Assembly: GCF_018531495.1 (NCBI RefSeq)
Contig: NZ_JAHDTI010000012.1
Span: 186,001-250,000, forward strand
Length of the DNA: 64,000 nucleotides
Direction: 5' to 3'
DNA from: Nonomuraea sediminis
GTDB lineage: Bacteria; Actinomycetota; Actinomycetes; Streptosporangiales; Streptosporangiaceae
Below are positions 42,227-50,646 of this stretch, piece by piece. Position 1 is the first letter of the stretch; the number at the start of each line of letters is the position of its first letter. A program made the translations under genes and the position numbers. Below the pieces are notes generated by a model. It had not been told where the DNA came from. It ran no database searches and saw only the letters and a list, made by a program, of their open reading frames with translations.

Positions 42227-42847
42227 ATGAGCGAGGAAATCGATCTGGTCCGACGCGGTTACAACGCACTGTCTTACCGCTACCGCAGCGACGACGCCGA
42301 CGAGGGTGAGTACACCCCTTGGCTCAAGGATCTCCAATCCCGCCTATCCACCCGAGGATCCGTGCTCGATCTCGGCTGCGGCTGCGGTATCCCCGTTGCG
42401 CGTTCACTAACCGCAGCCGGGTATGAGGTGACGGGCGTCGACATCAGCGACGTTCAGATCCAGCGGGCGCGTCGCCTCGTTCCCGCCGGAACCTTCGTGC
42501 AGGCCGATGCCGTGGCCCTCGAGCTGCCACACGCCTCCTTCGACGCGGTCATATGCCTCTATGCCCTCATCCACATGCCCCTTGAGCAGCAGCCCCGCCT
42601 CATCGAGCGCATCGCCTCCTGGCTGCGCCCCTCGGGCTGGCTGTTGATCACCACCGGCTGGGAGGCTTGGACCGGCACCGAAGACAACTGGCTCGGAGGC
42701 ACCACGACAATGTGGTGGAGCCATACGGACGCGACCACCTACCGATCCTGGCTGCAGAAAGCCGGTCTGGAAGTCGCCTCCCAAGAGTTTGTCCCGGAAG
42801 GCAACAGCGGGCATGCCTTGTTCTGGGCACGCAAACCATCTGACTGA
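42227..42847 (+). CDS. SAM-dependent methyltransferase, class I (206 aa)
   Basis: Motif I is VLDLGCGCGIPVA, with an acidic residue ending strand 2 in VTGVDISDVQ. Motif II and III equivalents (FDAVICLYALIHM, WLRPSGWLLITTG) follow. It starts 10 nt after the recombinase-like gene, without a strong ribosome binding site, so it may be cargo of that element. Small-molecule methylation is likely; the substrate is unknown. Confidence 0.85.
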   Translation: MSEEIDLVRRGYNALSYRYRSDDADEGEYTPWLKDLQSRLSTRGSVLDLGCGCGIPVARSLTAAGYEVTGVDISDVQIQRARRLVPAGTFVQADAVALELPHASFDAVICLYALIHMPLEQQPRLIERIASWLRPSGWLLITTGWEAWTGTEDNWLGGTTTMWWSHTDATTYRSWLQKAGLEVASQEFVPEGNSGHALFWARKPSD

Positions 42848-42853
42848 TACACG

Positions 42854-42963
42854 GGGTTCACCACGAACCCGGGGGTCGAAAACGGCCACCGCCCCGGAAG
42901 ACCCTCGGGTTCATGCTGAGCAACCTTCAGTTCGCGTGAACTCCGGGCTTTCACGGCCCGGAA
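42854..42963. terminator. Two hairpins after the methyltransferase gene
   Basis: GGGTTC-accac-GAACCC (42854-42870) lies just after the stop. A second stem, TCCGGGC/GCCCGGA, spans 42943-42963 with a 7-nt loop. Neither has a U-run. They could end transcription of the recombinase-methyltransferase operon. Confidence 0.4.
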
Positions 42964-43118
42964 CTCCTAAAGCTACGGCGAGCCGCAAAGTAGCGGTGAG
43001 CTATCTTTCGGGTTCGTCGCGTAGTGGTTGCAAGTAGGTCCATCCCGGTGAAATGGGCGACCTTTTCCTTGATCGTGAGCCATGTCCTGGTGGTGGTCTC
43101 GGTCTGGGAGTGGTGGGG

Positions 43119-46055
43119 ATGCGCGCGGAGTGGGAACCGGATGAGCTGATCGGTTCGTGGACGCTGGTCGAGGGTGATTGGAAGCTGATCCGTAACAAGT
43201 CGGGCGCGACGCGGTTGGGGTTCGCGTTGTTGCTGAAGTTCTATGAGCTTGAGGGCCGGTTCCCGGACGGTCCGCAGGCGGTTCCGCTGGTCGCGGTCGA
43301 CTATGTGGCGTCGCTGGTGAAGGTCGACGCCGGGGAGTTCGCGAAGTACCGGTGGACGGGGCGGACGATCGAGTATCACCGCAAGCAGATCAGGGAGGCG
43401 TTCGGGACGCGGCCGGCGACGGAGGAGGATGAGGACCGGTGGGCACTGTGGCTGGCGGAGGAGATGTGCCCGACGGAGACGAGTCGCCAGCGGCTTGCTG
43501 AGGCGCTGCGCCGCAGATGCCGGAGCGAGGATGTGGAGCCGCCGACGCCCGGCCAGGTGGAGCGGGTGGTGGGGTCGGGCCTTTCCAAGTTCGAGGTGGC
43601 GTTCTCGGAGGGTGTGGTGGGCACACTGGGGTCGGTGGTGTGCGGCAGGTTGCAGGATCTGCTGGATCGTCCGCATGTGCTGGCGGAGTTGAAGTCCGAC
43701 CCGGGTCCGCTGGGGTTGGACACGTTGCTGGCGGAGATCGGGAAGCTGGCGACGGCTCGGTCGCTGGGGCTGCCGGACGGGGTCTTCTCCGGGGTGTCGG
43801 ATCGGATCGTGGCGGCGTGGCGGACGCGGGCGATGCGGATGTACCCGTCGGACTTCGAGGACAGCTCCGAGCCGGTGCGGTACACGCTGCTGGCGGCATT
43901 GTGCTGGACACGGCAGGCCGAGCTGGTCGACGGGCTGGTCGGGCTGCTGATCGACCTGATTCACCGGATCAACGCGCGGGCCGAGCGGCGGGTGGAGCGG
44001 GAGCTGGTCGGCGAGTTGACGAAGGTACGGGGCAAGCGCGGCATCTACGTCAACATGATCAAAGCCGCGATCGAGCGCCCCGACGACACGGTGCGGGAGG
44101 CGGTGTATCCGGCGGTGCCGGGTGGGGTGGGAACGCTGAAGTCGCTGGCGCGGGAGCTGATGGCCACCGAGCGGGCTGTCTCCGAGCGGATCCGCTACCA
44201 GCTGCGCGGCTCCTACTCCCACCACTACCGGCGGATGCTCGGGCCGATCCTGGCGGCGTTGGAGTTCAAGTGCAACAACACCGCCTACCGACCGGTGATG
44301 GACGCGATCGACTTGCTGTCTCGGTACGCGGGGGTCGCGGCGACCGAGCGGTACTACGCCGAGACCGAGCGGGTGCCGATCGAGGGCGTGGTGCAGTGGG
44401 CGTGGCGGGACGCGGTGGTGGACGCCGAGTCCGGGCGGGTCGAGCGAATCCCGTACGAGCTGTGCGTGCTGATCGCGTTGCGGGAGGCGCTGCGGCGCCG
44501 TGAGGTGTACGTGCAGGGCGCTGGCCGGTGGCGCGATCCGGACAAGGACCTGCCCGGCGACTTCGAGACCAACCGCGACGTCCACTACGCCGCCCTGTCC
44601 AAGCCTCTGGATGCCACCGAGTTCATAGCCGACCTCAAAAGCCGCCTGACCGCGGGCCTGGACCGGCTGAACACCGGCCTCGTCGAGGGCACCACAGGAG
44701 GCGTGAAGATCACCACCCGGAAGGGCAAGCCGTGGGTGTCGGTCCCGAAGCTCGACAAGCTGCCCGAGCCGAAGAACCTCACCGCTCTGAAGGCCGAGGT
44801 GCAGCGCCGCTGGGGCACCATCGACCTGCTGGACATCCTGAAGAACACCGCGTTCATCACCGACTTCCCCGACCTGTTCACCTCGGTCGCGACCCGCGAG
44901 GTCCTGTCCAAGGAGACCTTGAGTAAGCGGCTTCTGCTCGTGTTGTTCGCGCTCGGCACCAACATGGGGATCCGACAGATGTCAGCGACCGGTGAGCACG
45001 GCCACACCGAGGCCGAGCTACGGCACGTCCGCCAGACCTTCATCACTCGGGAGAACCTGCGTGCCGCGATCGTGTCCGTGGTGAATGCGACCCTGGAGGC
45101 CCGGGATCCGAAGTGGTGGGGGAAGGCGACGTCGACGGCATCGGACTCAAAGCGGTTCGCCTCCTGGGACTCCAACCTGATGACCGAGTTCCACGCCCGG
45201 TACGGCGGCTACGGCGTCATGATCTACTGGCATGTCGACAAGGGTCGGCTGTGCGTCTACTCACAGCTGAAGTCGTGTTCCTCCTCGGAGGTTGCGGCGA
45301 TGATCGAGGGGCTGCTGCGGCACGGCACCGACGTCGATATAGAGGCGAACTACACCGACACCCATGGAGCTTCGCTGGTGGGTTTTGCCTTCACCGAGGT
45401 CCTGGGGTTCAAGCTGCTGCCCCGGCTGAAGAACATCGGCGCGATCCAGCTGTACGCGCCGACCGCGAACCAGGCCGCGTGGCCGAAGCTGGCGAAGGTC
45501 CTGAAGCAGCGGCCGATCGACTGGGATCTGATCGCCCGCAACTACGATCAGATCATCAAGTACGCGACCGCGCTCCGCCTTCGCACTAACGAGGCCGAGC
45601 AGGTGCTGCGCCGGTTTATGAAGTCCAAGAGTGGGGGCCCCAAGCAGCCGGTCTACCTCGCCCTGGAAGAACTCGGCCGGGTCGTGCGCACCATCTTCGC
45701 CTGCGACTACCTCGCCGACGAGGAACTCCGCCGTGAGATCAACAATGGGCTGCAGGTCGTGGAGAACTGGAACGGCGCCAACGACAAGATCTTCTACGGT
45801 CGCGAGGGCACCCTCACCGGTTCCGATCGCGAGCACGCCGAGGTGTCCATGCTCGCACTGCACCTACTCCAGTCCTCGCTGGCGTTCATCAACACCCAGC
45901 TCCTCCAGGCCGTGCTACGAGATCCGAAGTGGGCGCGGAAGCTCACCGACGAGGACCACCGGGCGCTCTCACCCCTATTCTGGGTCCACATCAACCCCTA
46001 CGGCCGGTTCCGCCTCGACATGAACACCCGCCTCGATCTCAGTCTGGCCGCCTGA
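43119..46055 (+). CDS. tnpA: Tn3-family transposase, uninterrupted
   Basis: ATG 43119 begins MRAEWEPDELIGSWTLVEGD, the conserved start of this transposase branch; a frame open from 43053 adds 22 unconserved residues. The 978-residue protein has the N-terminal DUF4158-like domain and a DDE core with Asp in TASDSKRFASWDSN, Asp in NYTDTHGASLVGF and Glu in QVVENWNGAND. No frameshift was found, so it may be functional. No resolvase, resolution site or obvious 38-bp inverted repeats were recognised nearby. Its 3' end abuts a truncated kinase gene, which suggests insertion into that gene. Confidence 0.95.
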   Translation: MRAEWEPDELIGSWTLVEGDWKLIRNKSGATRLGFALLLKFYELEGRFPDGPQAVPLVAVDYVASLVKVDAGEFAKYRWTGRTIEYHRKQIREAFGTRPATEEDEDRWALWLAEEMCPTETSRQRLAEALRRRCRSEDVEPPTPGQVERVVGSGLSKFEVAFSEGVVGTLGSVVCGRLQDLLDRPHVLAELKSDPGPLGLDTLLAEIGKLATARSLGLPDGVFSGVSDRIVAAWRTRAMRMYPSDFEDSSEPVRYTLLAALCWTRQAELVDGLVGLLIDLIHRINARAERRVERELVGELTKVRGKRGIYVNMIKAAIERPDDTVREAVYPAVPGGVGTLKSLARELMATERAVSERIRYQLRGSYSHHYRRMLGPILAALEFKCNNTAYRPVMDAIDLLSRYAGVAATERYYAETERVPIEGVVQWAWRDAVVDAESGRVERIPYELCVLIALREALRRREVYVQGAGRWRDPDKDLPGDFETNRDVHYAALSKPLDATEFIADLKSRLTAGLDRLNTGLVEGTTGGVKITTRKGKPWVSVPKLDKLPEPKNLTALKAEVQRRWGTIDLLDILKNTAFITDFPDLFTSVATREVLSKETLSKRLLLVLFALGTNMGIRQMSATGEHGHTEAELRHVRQTFITRENLRAAIVSVVNATLEARDPKWWGKATSTASDSKRFASWDSNLMTEFHARYGGYGVMIYWHVDKGRLCVYSQLKSCSSSEVAAMIEGLLRHGTDVDIEANYTDTHGASLVGFAFTEVLGFKLLPRLKNIGAIQLYAPTANQAAWPKLAKVLKQRPIDWDLIARNYDQIIKYATALRLRTNEAEQVLRRFMKSKSGGPKQPVYLALEELGRVVRTIFACDYLADEELRREINNGLQVVENWNGANDKIFYGREGTLTGSDREHAEVSMLALHLLQSSLAFINTQLLQAVLRDPKWARKLTDEDHRALSPLFWVHINPYGRFRLDMNTRLDLSLAA

Positions 46056-46329
46056 GGACGAGTTCATGCCGATCCCCGGTCGTTCCGGGGCGCGCGGATC
46101 GGATGTCCCAGGTCGGCTCGTGGAGCTGATCGTTGTACACGATGATGTCAGCGTGCTCGGTCGGGCGGGCTGTCGCGAAGTAGAGCTGTTGGGATGGGAT
46201 GTAGCGGTGGCGCCGGGACCGTTCGATCTCGGCGGCATCGGCGGATCCGGCCATCGCCATGCTGCGGGTCAGGGCGCGATCTATGGTCTGCTCGAAGTTG
46301 ACGGACACGAAGATCTGCAGATCGATCTA
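46039..46329 (-). pseudogene. 3' fragment of a uridine kinase-like gene
   Basis: The minus frame reads IDLQIFVSVNFEQTIDRAL, then RRHRYIPSQQLYFATARPTE, HADIIVYND and PTWD, matching the C-terminal half of uridine/nucleoside kinase-like P-loop proteins. A TAG sits directly before it at about 46330, and the P-loop half is missing. The other end runs into the Tn3 transposase 3' end. It is a remnant cut on both sides. Confidence 0.7.
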
Positions 46330-46433
46330 GCTGGGCCCGATAGTCCTATGACGTCGGCGCGGCCCCGCCAACCCCGGAGACTCTGATGTGCTGATGTCCT
46401 ACCCGGCGGGCAGGATGGGCGCGGGAGGTACAG

Positions 46434-46832
46434 ATGAGCGACATCGCGGACGTTCCACCCGCCGTTGTGGGCCGGCTCCGGGTGATCTGCGGGGAGCTGC
46501 CCGAGGCGTACGAGGAGCCGGCGTGGATCGGCCTGCGGTGGCGGATTCGCCGGCGGACGTTCCTGCACGTCTACACCACCGACGAGAGGGGGTCGGCGTA
46601 CATCGATATGGACGATCCGGCCATCCTGATGACCTTCCGGGCGCCGCCCGGGGAGTTGGCCGCGCTGGCGCATGCCGGCCCTCCGTTCTTCCGGGCCGAC
46701 TGGGGTGTGAATGTCGTGGGAATGGTGCTGGACGACGAGACGGACTGGGTCGAGGTTGCCGAGCTGGTGACGGACAGCTATCGCGTGCAGGCGCCCCGCC
46801 GCCTCGCGTTCCGGCTGAAGGCAGGTGGATGA
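46434..46832 (+). CDS. MmcQ/YjbR-family protein (132 aa)
   Basis: GGGAGG lies about 6 nt before ATG 46434. LRVICGELPEAYEEPAWIGL, FLHVYTTDERG and ADWGVNVVGMVLDDETDW fit the CyaY-like fold of MmcQ/YjbR proteins, which are often called DNA-binding but lack a proven role. Length is normal for the family. It stands alone between transposon remnants. Confidence 0.8.
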   Translation: MSDIADVPPAVVGRLRVICGELPEAYEEPAWIGLRWRIRRRTFLHVYTTDERGSAYIDMDDPAILMTFRAPPGELAALAHAGPPFFRADWGVNVVGMVLDDETDWVEVAELVTDSYRVQAPRRLAFRLKAGG

Positions 46833-46960
46833 ACCGCCGGCTACCTCCCCACGTTGCCGCTTATCCAGGTTCGGTGCTGAGAAACATTCCTATTCACGGT
46901 GGATAGGTCGGGTTGCCGCACTGGCCAGAGATATTTCAGGAGACGATTCCGATGACGACA

Positions 46961-47265
46961 TCACCCAGTGCCGCATGCTCCGGCCGTCTGGCCGGATTTG
47001 CGGGTGCAGTTCATTCCGGGCGTGATCGGCTTCACGAACTGGTAGATGCCTTCGCAGGTCCACCGCGGCGTGACATCGAGGAAGACCTCGCGTCGTTCGT
47101 TGGGGAAGCCCGCATTGCTGGTCTTTCCGTAGCCGGTCGTGACTACCTCGCCGGTCGGCACCGCGCCCTGGCTGGGCAGTGCGGGTGCGATGAGGGGCTC
47201 CGACAGCAAGATGGGCTGGTCAAGCGCAGGATCGCGAGATCGCCGTCCATTGCCGGGACGCGCCT
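46961..47265 (-). pseudogene. Trypsin-like serine protease fragment
   Basis: Minus-strand codons read AMDGDLAILRL, then after a one-base loss DQPILLSEPLIAPALPS, VVTTGYGKTSNAG and ITPGMNCTRKSGQTAGACG before a TGA at 46961. This is the middle of an S1-family secreted protease, with the Asp of DLAIL. The sequence ends just where the GDSGGP motif with the catalytic Ser should start, and the N-terminal His region is absent. It is therefore a dead internal fragment, next to the DinB gene. Confidence 0.65.
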
Positions 47266-48030
47266 TCACTCGGTTCGGGCACCGGCCTCGAGCACGGTGA
47301 GGTCGCGGACCGCATACCGGTGATGCTCGGCCTCTTCCTTGCACACCACCGTGAGGCAGCGGCGCACGACGTACTCCCGGTCCGGATATGGGTCCGCCGG
47401 CTTGCGACCACACACCCGATCGAGCTCGGCCTCGGTGAGCTCGTCGACGACCCGGCGCATCGTGGCCATGCGGGCGAGCCGCGGCGCGAGTACCTCGTCG
47501 AGCGTCGGGGTGGCATCGAGGGTGAGCCCGAGCTTCGCCGATGCTTCGGCCGGCATCCCGCCGCCAGGAAGGCCCAACGGGTGGTACGGCGCGTCCTCCT
47601 CGAGCACGGCGTTGCCGATCCAGGCATCGCTGGCCATCAGCAGATGCCGCTGCGTCTCGACGAACGACCACTCGCCGTCGACCTGCTCGTGCAGCTTCGC
47701 CTCGGGTAGGCGCCTGGCGCGGTCGAGCGTCTCCTCCCATTGCTTCTCGATGGCATCCCAAGCGGCCCGGTATTCGGCGGCGGACGTGGCCTCACGGGCC
47801 AGCACCCGGTTGGGATGCAGCCGGTCGAGCTCGGCCTCGACGTAGGCGGTCACGTCGACGTCGTTGACAACGACACGCTCGAAGCCGCCACCGAGGGAGA
47901 CGTTGCCCCCATAGCAGTCCACGATCTTCAGGCCGGTGACGTCGCAATCGCGAATCTCGAGGCCGGAGAGGTCGCACAGGTGGATGCGGGCACCACGGAA
48001 CTGGTCACTTTGGGTGTACTCAGCAGGCAT
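47266..48030 (-). CDS. DinB-family protein with pentapeptide-like N-terminus, copy A (254 aa)
   Basis: I chose the ATG ending at 48030 (MPAEYTQSDQFRGARIHLCD) because the paralogue begins at the same point. Residues 5-50 have pentapeptide-like FRGA/IRDCDV repeats. The rest is a DinB-like four-helix bundle with potential metal-binding His (VETQRHLLMASD, KEEAEHHRYAVRD). DinB-fold proteins include mycothiol-dependent S-transferases, so detoxification is possible. It is divergent from a closely related copy at 48507. Confidence 0.85.
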   Translation of the reverse strand: MPAEYTQSDQFRGARIHLCDLSGLEIRDCDVTGLKIVDCYGGNVSLGGGFERVVVNDVDVTAYVEAELDRLHPNRVLAREATSAAEYRAAWDAIEKQWEETLDRARRLPEAKLHEQVDGEWSFVETQRHLLMASDAWIGNAVLEEDAPYHPLGLPGGGMPAEASAKLGLTLDATPTLDEVLAPRLARMATMRRVVDELTEAELDRVCGRKPADPYPDREYVVRRCLTVVCKEEAEHHRYAVRDLTVLEAGARTE

Positions 48031-48164
48031 CGGGACAGTTTCCCGTATCCGTCCCGCCCGCGCCAGTGAATGGCACAACGTGAGGGTTGCGTGTTGCGTC
48101 CGGGTGGGGGAGTGCGGGATCGAGCATCTTGGCGAGCGCTCGACGATCGATCTTGCCCGCGCAG

Positions 48165-48365
48165 ACCGCCCGAAAGAAAGGCAAGGTCGGCGGCCGCCGC
48201 CCCGTGGTCGACGACGACAAACGCGCCGCGATCTTCGACCGTCGCCGGCGCGGGGAATCCATCCGCGTCATCGCCGCCGGGGTGAAGGTCTCCGTCGGCG
48301 TCGTCCACAAAACCCTCGCAGCCGCTGCCGAGGGCAACCCCACTGACCAGCCCCCGACTCCCTGA
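48165..48365 (+). pseudogene. Serine resolvase/invertase C-terminal fragment
   Basis: GRRPVVDDDKRAAIFDRRRR followed by GESIRVIAAGVKVSVGVVHK is the helix-turn-helix tail of Hin/Tn3-type serine recombinases. The catalytic domain is missing and no start is credible. It sits in the spacer between the inverted DinB copies. Confidence 0.7.
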
Positions 48366-48506
48366 GGAGCACGCCGTGCCGCCGCCCCAGATCCCGCCCG
48401 GCCCGCCGACGCCCGCACGCGGGCCACCAGCTCCGAAGCCGCGGCGTCGTCGAGGGGTTTGCCTTCGTGGTGGACAGGCGCGGGACGGGTGCGGAAGACT
48501 GCCTCG

Positions 48507-49262
48507 ATGGCTGCTGAGTACGCCCAGAGTGACCAGTTCCGTGGTGCCCGCATCCACCTGTGCGACCTTGCCGGTCTCGAGATCCGCGATTGCGAGGTCA
48601 GCGGTCTGAAGATCGTCGACTGCTATGGGAGCGACGTCTACCTCGGTGGCGACTTCGAGCGTCTCGTCGTCAACGACGTCGACGTGACCGCCTACGTCGA
48701 GGCCGAGCTCGACCGCCAGCACCCCACGCGGGTGCTGGCGCGTGACGCCGCGTCCCCCGACGACTATCGGGCTGCTTGGGATGCCATCGAGACGCTGTGG
48801 GCGGCGACACTCGACCGCGCCAGGCTGTTGCCCGAGGCCAAGCTGCACGAGCAGGTCAACGGCGAGTGGTCGTTGGTCGAGACCCAACGGCACCTGCTGT
48901 TGGCCAGCGATGCCTGGCTCGGAAATGCCGTGCTGGAGGAGGAAGCGCCGTACCACCCGTTGGGCCTCCCTCACGGCGGGATGCCGCCCGACGCGACGGC
49001 GAAGCTCGGTCTCACCCTCGAAGCCACCCCGACGCTCGACGAGGTGCTCGCGCCGCGGCTCGCCCGCATGGCCACGATGCGGCGTGTCGTCGACGGGCTC
49101 ACCGAGGCCGAGCTCGATCGGGTATGCGGTCGCAAGCCGGCGGACCCGTATCCCGACCAGGAGTACGTCGTGCGCCGCTGCCTCAAGGTGGTGCTGAAGG
49201 AAGAGGCCGAGCATCACCGTTATGCGGTGCGCGACCTCGCCGTGCTCGAGGCCGGTGCCTGA
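48507..49262 (+). CDS. DinB-family protein with pentapeptide-like N-terminus, copy B (251 aa)
   Basis: ATG 48507 gives MAAEYAQSDQFRGARIHLCD, matching copy A at every step. Metal-site candidates VETQRHLLLASD and KEEAEHHRYAVRD are kept. The protein ends LAVLEAGA, 3 residues shorter than copy A. It points away from copy A; each has its own upstream sequence within the 476-bp spacer. Function is presumably as for copy A, with possible specialisation. Confidence 0.85.
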   Translation: MAAEYAQSDQFRGARIHLCDLAGLEIRDCEVSGLKIVDCYGSDVYLGGDFERLVVNDVDVTAYVEAELDRQHPTRVLARDAASPDDYRAAWDAIETLWAATLDRARLLPEAKLHEQVNGEWSLVETQRHLLLASDAWLGNAVLEEEAPYHPLGLPHGGMPPDATAKLGLTLEATPTLDEVLAPRLARMATMRRVVDGLTEAELDRVCGRKPADPYPDQEYVVRRCLKVVLKEEAEHHRYAVRDLAVLEAGA

Positions 49263-49494
49263 GCTGGCGCTGACCCGGCCGGAAATGACCTCCAGCCGCA
49301 TTGCGTGCTGCTACTCCCGGCTCCTCAACTCCCGTCCCTGCCAGTTCCGACCTGCGGAAACGGCCCAGTGATCGTTATCGCGCCGGACTTATCCCTCGAT
49401 GTTCGAGCCGTAACCCTCGCGCGCACACCTGCCGCGACCAGGGGACTGCCCCTTTCGCCGTTACTTGGTCTGCTGAACCGCCCCACGCGCTGCC
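49263..49494. other. Short gap with no recognised feature
   Basis: No frame in these 232 bases looks coding and I see no convincing hairpin or operator. It separates the DinB copy from the transposon remnant on the other strand. Confidence 0.4.
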
Positions 49495-50465
49495 TTACCG
49501 CCGATATGGAGCGGGCTGCAGCGCCGGGCCGAGCGTGCCGCCGGGAATGATCCTCCCGTTCGCGGCCAGTTGCACCGCGGTGGCCGCCGCCTGCAGCATT
49601 GCTTCCTGATGCGCCGGGCTCAGCCGCTCGTACGGCCGCCAGAGGTTCAGGCCCGCCCGGAACGGCAAGTCCGCGGCGTCCCAGACCTGGTGCAGGAGGG
49701 CGGCCGAGCCAGGGCCGGCCCGGGAGGCGACCATGCTGACCTCGTCCAGCAGCGTACGCAGCAGCCGCAGCCATTCTCCGACATGCACCGTGCGCGAGGG
49801 CAGTGTGACGCTCCCGGTGGCGATGCCCTCGAAGGTGAGCCGGTCCAGCGCGGCGACGGCGTCCGGGACCGGGCAGGGAGTCATCGGCTCGCCGTAGCGG
49901 TGAGCCCGGCGAACCTCGTGGACTCTTTCCAGGCGGCATCCGTGTTCCGCGCAGCTGATCATGAGGGGGAGCGCGGCGAGCAGGAGGATGCCGCGGTCGG
50001 CTGAGCAGGTGGGGCAGACCCGTCGTGCCGTCCGCCACGGGCGGCTCCGGCTGGCAGCCAGGGCACCCAGCGTTTGACGACGTGATATCCGGCCCGGCCC
50101 GGCGGCAGTAGAACAGAGTCCGGCCGGACATAGGCAGAGAAGGCCTCCTGGCCGTCGAAGGGATTCAGGGTGTCGGCCAGCCACGGCACACATCCGGTGA
50201 TCGTCATCCGGCGTAGCCGGCCCACCTCGATGCCGGTCCGGGCGGCGAGCGCGTACACGATGACCGTGGGCGTCTGGTAGTCCAGGTCTGCGCCGCGGTC
50301 GAACCGTGCCGACGCCGGGCCGAGGTTGTGAGTCAGCAACTGCTCGACCGACAGGCGGTACACCCCGGCGAGACGGCCGAGTCAGGAGGTCAGCGCCTCG
50401 CCGGGGCCGGGCTCGGGGTGAACGGGCCAGCGGCGCACACCGTCCGACACGCCCTCGCGCGTCAC
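49495..50465 (-). pseudogene. TniQ-family transposition gene with nonsense codon and frameshift
   Basis: The minus strand gives RRWPVHPEPGPGEALTS, a TGA (50382-50384) where TGG for Trp is expected, then LGRLAGVYRLSVEQLLTHNL and on to RWVPWLPA. After a frameshift near 50050 it continues RRVCPTCSADRG and MISCAEHGCRLE, the zinc-binding part typical of TniQ, to 49495. TniQ acts with TniA and TniB in Tn5053/Tn7-like transposition. Two lesions make the gene non-functional. Confidence 0.7.
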
Positions 50466-50599
50466 ACCAGCTCGCGTTCGAACTTGCGGCGCCGCTCGGT
50501 CGGGCCGGCGTAGGAGGCCATGAGCAGGGTGCGCTGGTTGATGGCCTCCTCGCCGGACTCGATCGCCGCGACGGCGGCCTCGGTGAGCAGGTGATGGCG
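50462..50599 (-). pseudogene. C-terminal fragment of a TniB-like AAA ATPase
   Basis: The last 45 codons (HHLLTEAAVAAIESGEEAIN to RRRKFERELV) end in a TGA that overlaps the putative TniQ start (GTGTGA), as expected for TniB directly upstream of TniQ. Everything 5' of about 50600 has been replaced by a Tn3-family transposase on the other strand. Confidence 0.5.
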
Positions 50600-50646
50600 A
50601 GGCGGCTGCGTACGGCCGGTTCTCGGGTGCTCCCTCCCAGGCGGAG

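Larger units (their letters stand above)
47266..49262. repeat. Inverted duplication of about 760 bp around a resolvase fragment
   Basis: The two DinB-family genes (minus 47266-48030 and plus 48507-49262) align from first to last codon with a large majority of identical residues, including whole identical blocks. They are therefore inverted copies separated by 476 bp. The spacer contains the C-terminal part of a serine resolvase. Divergence at many codons shows the duplication is old. Confidence 0.85.

Noticed and set aside
48085..48180. Minus-strand AGKIDRRALAKM, like the A10 motif of an adenylation domain
   Set aside because: Only about a dozen residues match, on the strand opposite the resolvase fragment; chance is likely.
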